Positions 62,377-64,000 of a stretch of DNA of 64,000 nt are shown piece by piece. Under the pieces are notes generated by a model that saw nothing but the letters and a program-made list of their open reading frames with translations, searched no databases and was not told the origin of the DNA. Source of the stretch: Bacilli bacterium (GTDB lineage Bacteria; Bacillota_I; Bacilli_A; RF39; UBA660); contig CAAGEE010000018.1 of assembly GCA_900768815.1 (NCBI GenBank), positions 137,000-200,999 of the forward strand. Direction: 5' to 3'. The position numbers were made by a program, and so were the translations under genes. Within the stretch, counting starts at the first letter, position 1, and the number at the start of each line of letters is the position of its first letter.

Positions 62377-63642
62377 ATGAAAAAGTTACTTCCGATTTTA
62401 TTACTCTTAGGAGTTGCTGGTTTGTCTTTACAAGTTATTGTTCAGTTTATGATTAAGTATCATGAGGTTGATTATTCTATTATTACAAAGGATAATTCTT
62501 ATTTAATTAATGAAAAATTAAATGTTGTTGGAAAGAAAAATACATATTCATTTAAAGTAGTTGATAATAATAAGGATACATATTATTTTAATTTTGAACA
62601 TAATTACAATGGACAGGATAAGATAATAAAGAATGTAAAGTTTTTTAATACAAATGGTTTGAAATGTATTTACCCAGTTTATAAGGGAAAGAAAACAAGC
62701 GACATTTATTGTAATTATAATGATGTACAGACTAGTTATACTTATCTAAAACAGACTGACAATAAAGATTTTGATGAATTTATTAAAGAGTTAAAGAAGA
62801 AAAAGTATACTGCTGCTTCTTGGAAAAGCAATAGTAATACCTTGTCAACTCAGGATGTAAATTATAAATTTTATTTAGACAACGTTCCTAAGAAAACGTT
62901 TTTTACAGTTTGGTTTTATAGGGGCTTTTATATTTTAGAAAATGGTAAGTTTGAAAAGAAAGAATTTTTGACTGCTGATCATTATGAAAATAATTTGTCT
63001 TCATTCGTTGGAAACTATTATGTTTCTATTAATACTGATATGAATTCGGCTAATGAGTATACAACTTTTTATTTGTATGATGTTGTTAATGGTGGTAAGG
63101 GTAGAGTTGACTTGAATGAACATATTTCATTTAATATGTATATTAATGGAGCTTATGATGGTAAGTTTTATTATACTGATTTAGATAAGAAAAAGCAGTT
63201 TGCACTAAATCCAGATAAGGAAACCGTTGAAGAGGTTGGAAATGTCAAGGATGGATTTAAAAATATTTCTGGTAAGAAGTTGATAAATGTTTTGGCTAAG
63301 GATTATTTAAAAGAAAATAGAACTTGGACTAATGTTGTTACTAATAATGTTTTAAAGGAAAAGTATGGTGCTACAATGGTACAAAAAGATAATGATATGT
63401 ATTATTTTGTTACTGATAATGGTGATTTTTATAAAGTCTTTAAAACAGATTTGGATAGGGCTTTATTGTTGTTTCATTTTGATTCTGTTTCGGAGTGGAA
63501 GGTTAAAGATTCCAATATAATGATTATCTCAGGTGATACAATGTACTATTATAATGATGTAGTGGGTCTTAGTCCTATTGTCAGCAGTAGTGAGTTTAAA
63601 TATAATTATAAAAACATTTGTGATTTTGTGGTGAAGCAGTAG
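62377..63642 (+). CDS. Membrane-anchored or exported hypothetical protein
   Basis: This 421-residue protein has an N-terminal hydrophobic segment (about 3-23) and no lipobox. An exported beta-rich domain follows, rich in Tyr, Asn and Lys. One Cys pair is possible (GLKCIYPVYKGKKTSDIYC). Repeating strand-turn segments (FYLYDVVNGGKGRV; KFYYTDLDKKKQFAL; DMYYFVTDNGDFYKVF) suggest a propeller-like fold. No family is recognised. Its terminator overlaps the stop. Confidence 0.6.
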   Translation: MKKLLPILLLLGVAGLSLQVIVQFMIKYHEVDYSIITKDNSYLINEKLNVVGKKNTYSFKVVDNNKDTYYFNFEHNYNGQDKIIKNVKFFNTNGLKCIYPVYKGKKTSDIYCNYNDVQTSYTYLKQTDNKDFDEFIKELKKKKYTAASWKSNSNTLSTQDVNYKFYLDNVPKKTFFTVWFYRGFYILENGKFEKKEFLTADHYENNLSSFVGNYYVSINTDMNSANEYTTFYLYDVVNGGKGRVDLNEHISFNMYINGAYDGKFYYTDLDKKKQFALNPDKETVEEVGNVKDGFKNISGKKLINVLAKDYLKENRTWTNVVTNNVLKEKYGATMVQKDNDMYYFVTDNGDFYKVFKTDLDRALLLFHFDSVSEWKVKDSNIMIISGDTMYYYNDVVGLSPIVSSSEFKYNYKNICDFVVKQ

Positions 63643-63661
63643 TAATATTGCTTCTTTTTTT
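63633..63661 (+). terminator. Rho-independent terminator
   Basis: GAAGCAGTA pairs with TATTGCTTC and is followed by T7. Confidence 0.9.
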
Positions 63662-63732
63662 GAATAAAATTATAAAAATGAAATAATTTTGTTGATATTT
63701 ACAAAATCATTTGATATAATTTTAAGTGCAAT

Positions 63733-63806
63733 GGGGCTTTAGCCAAGTGGTAAGGCGTAGGTCTGCAACACCTTGATCACCGGTTCAAATCCGGTAGGCC
63801 CCTCCA
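63733..63806 (+). tRNA. tRNA-Cys (GCA)
   Basis: The cloverleaf has acceptor GGGGCTT/AGGCCCC, anticodon loop CTGCAAC (anticodon GCA) on AGGT/ACCT and T-arm CCGG-TTCAAAT-CCGG. The discriminator is T and CCA is encoded. Confidence 0.96.
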
Positions 63807-63813
63807 TTTATGT

Positions 63814-63888
63814 GCGAACGTGGTTCAATGGTTAGAATACGGCCTTGCCAAGGCTGTGATGGGGGTTCGATTCCCCTCGTTCGCTCCA
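63814..63888 (+). tRNA. tRNA-Gly (GCC)
   Basis: The acceptor is GCGAACG/CGTTCGC. The anticodon loop TTGCCAA (anticodon GCC) sits on CGGCC/GGCTG, T-arm is GGGG-GTTCGAT-TCCCC and CCA is encoded. It lies seven bases after tRNA-Cys and is co-transcribed with it. Confidence 0.96.
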
Positions 63889-63933
63889 GATTGATAGGAA
63901 ACTCGGAAAATTTACTTCTGAGAGTAATAAATG

Positions 63934-63958
63934 CTAACTAGAAATAGTTAGTTTTTTT
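63934..63958 (+). terminator. Terminator of the tRNA pair
   Basis: CTAACTA and TAGTTAG pair around a GAAA loop and are followed by T7. Confidence 0.9.
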
Positions 63959-63980
63959 GTTATGTAAAGGAGTTGATTAT

Positions 63981-64000
63981 ATGTTAAATATAGAAACAAA
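63981..64000 (+). CDS. Start of a gene cut by the window edge
   Basis: An ATG eight bases after AAAGGAG opens MLNIET and runs off the end of the window. The product cannot be identified. Confidence 0.6.

Noticed and set aside
1..64000. Mycoplasma-type code with TGA as tryptophan
   Set aside because: TGA terminates real genes (for example at 20746 and 41932) and all Trp codons in conserved motifs are TGG.

Overview
The window is AT-rich DNA (roughly 30% GC by eye) from a low-GC Gram-positive bacterium. It uses the standard genetic code: TGA ends real genes, for example at 20746 and 41932. GAGGTGAT-type ribosome binding sites, frequent TTG/GTG starts, HrcA/CIRCE heat-shock control, a glmS ribozyme, CotJ-type coat genes, phosphoketolase, and many small membrane or surface proteins with no recognisable family together suggest an uncultivated gut member of the Bacilli (RF39/Erysipelotrichia-like). 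This placement is inference, since no rRNA gene is present.

Layout. 1-1852: the 3' part of a GltD/SudA-type flavoprotein and a flavodoxin-ferredoxin protein. 1882-5010: a membrane protein and an ABC exporter pair. 5096-10430: a membrane-anchored coiled-coil protein, an unknown protein, a Mn-type CDF transporter and a single-ring ClpB-like ATPase. 10510-12448: glmS with its ribozyme. 12540-16915: a large von Willebrand A surface protein and folD. 16930-18575: tRNA-His, a tiny membrane protein, and the cotJB and cotJC coat/manganese-catalase genes. 18652-22982: WG-repeat, DUF5662, flavodoxin-like reductase and unknown genes. 23027-25204: CIRCE-controlled clpB. 25268-33224: surface proteins, an interrupted MscS channel gene, a glycosyltransferase, an LPXTG pilin and a zinc alcohol dehydrogenase. 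34419-36374: CIRCE-controlled htpG. 36464-39928: a lipoprotein and phosphoketolase. 40067-44949: two overlapping hybrid histidine kinases. 45013-46282: a membrane protein and a CIRCE-controlled hsp20. 46369-54728: alarmone synthetase, cysteine desulfurase, DUF1292 protein, metallopeptidase, Nudix hydrolase and a second ABC exporter. 54790-58616: a glucosaminidase-like protein, a long structured RNA followed by an OapA-like membrane protein, and an ABC-F ATPase. 58687-61603, minus strand: a three-gene dehydratase-activase operon. 61847-end: a PH-domain protein, an unknown protein, tRNA-Cys, tRNA-Gly and the start of another gene.

The most interesting locus is 55695-56978. A consensus promoter (TTGACA, 17-base spacer, TATAAT) drives about 600 bases with no credible reading frame and many perfectly paired helices. 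A four-helix-type, DUF21-like membrane protein follows directly. This matches the architecture of OLE (ornate, large, extremophilic) RNA and its partner OapA, here apparently in a gut bacterium. Three CIRCE operators, each overlapping the -35 box, tie clpB, htpG and hsp20 into one HrcA regulon. Other oddities are an in-frame stop in mscS, an apparent ATA start in the dehydratase operon, and two kinases with complementary lesions, one of them carrying a 60-bp tandem repeat.
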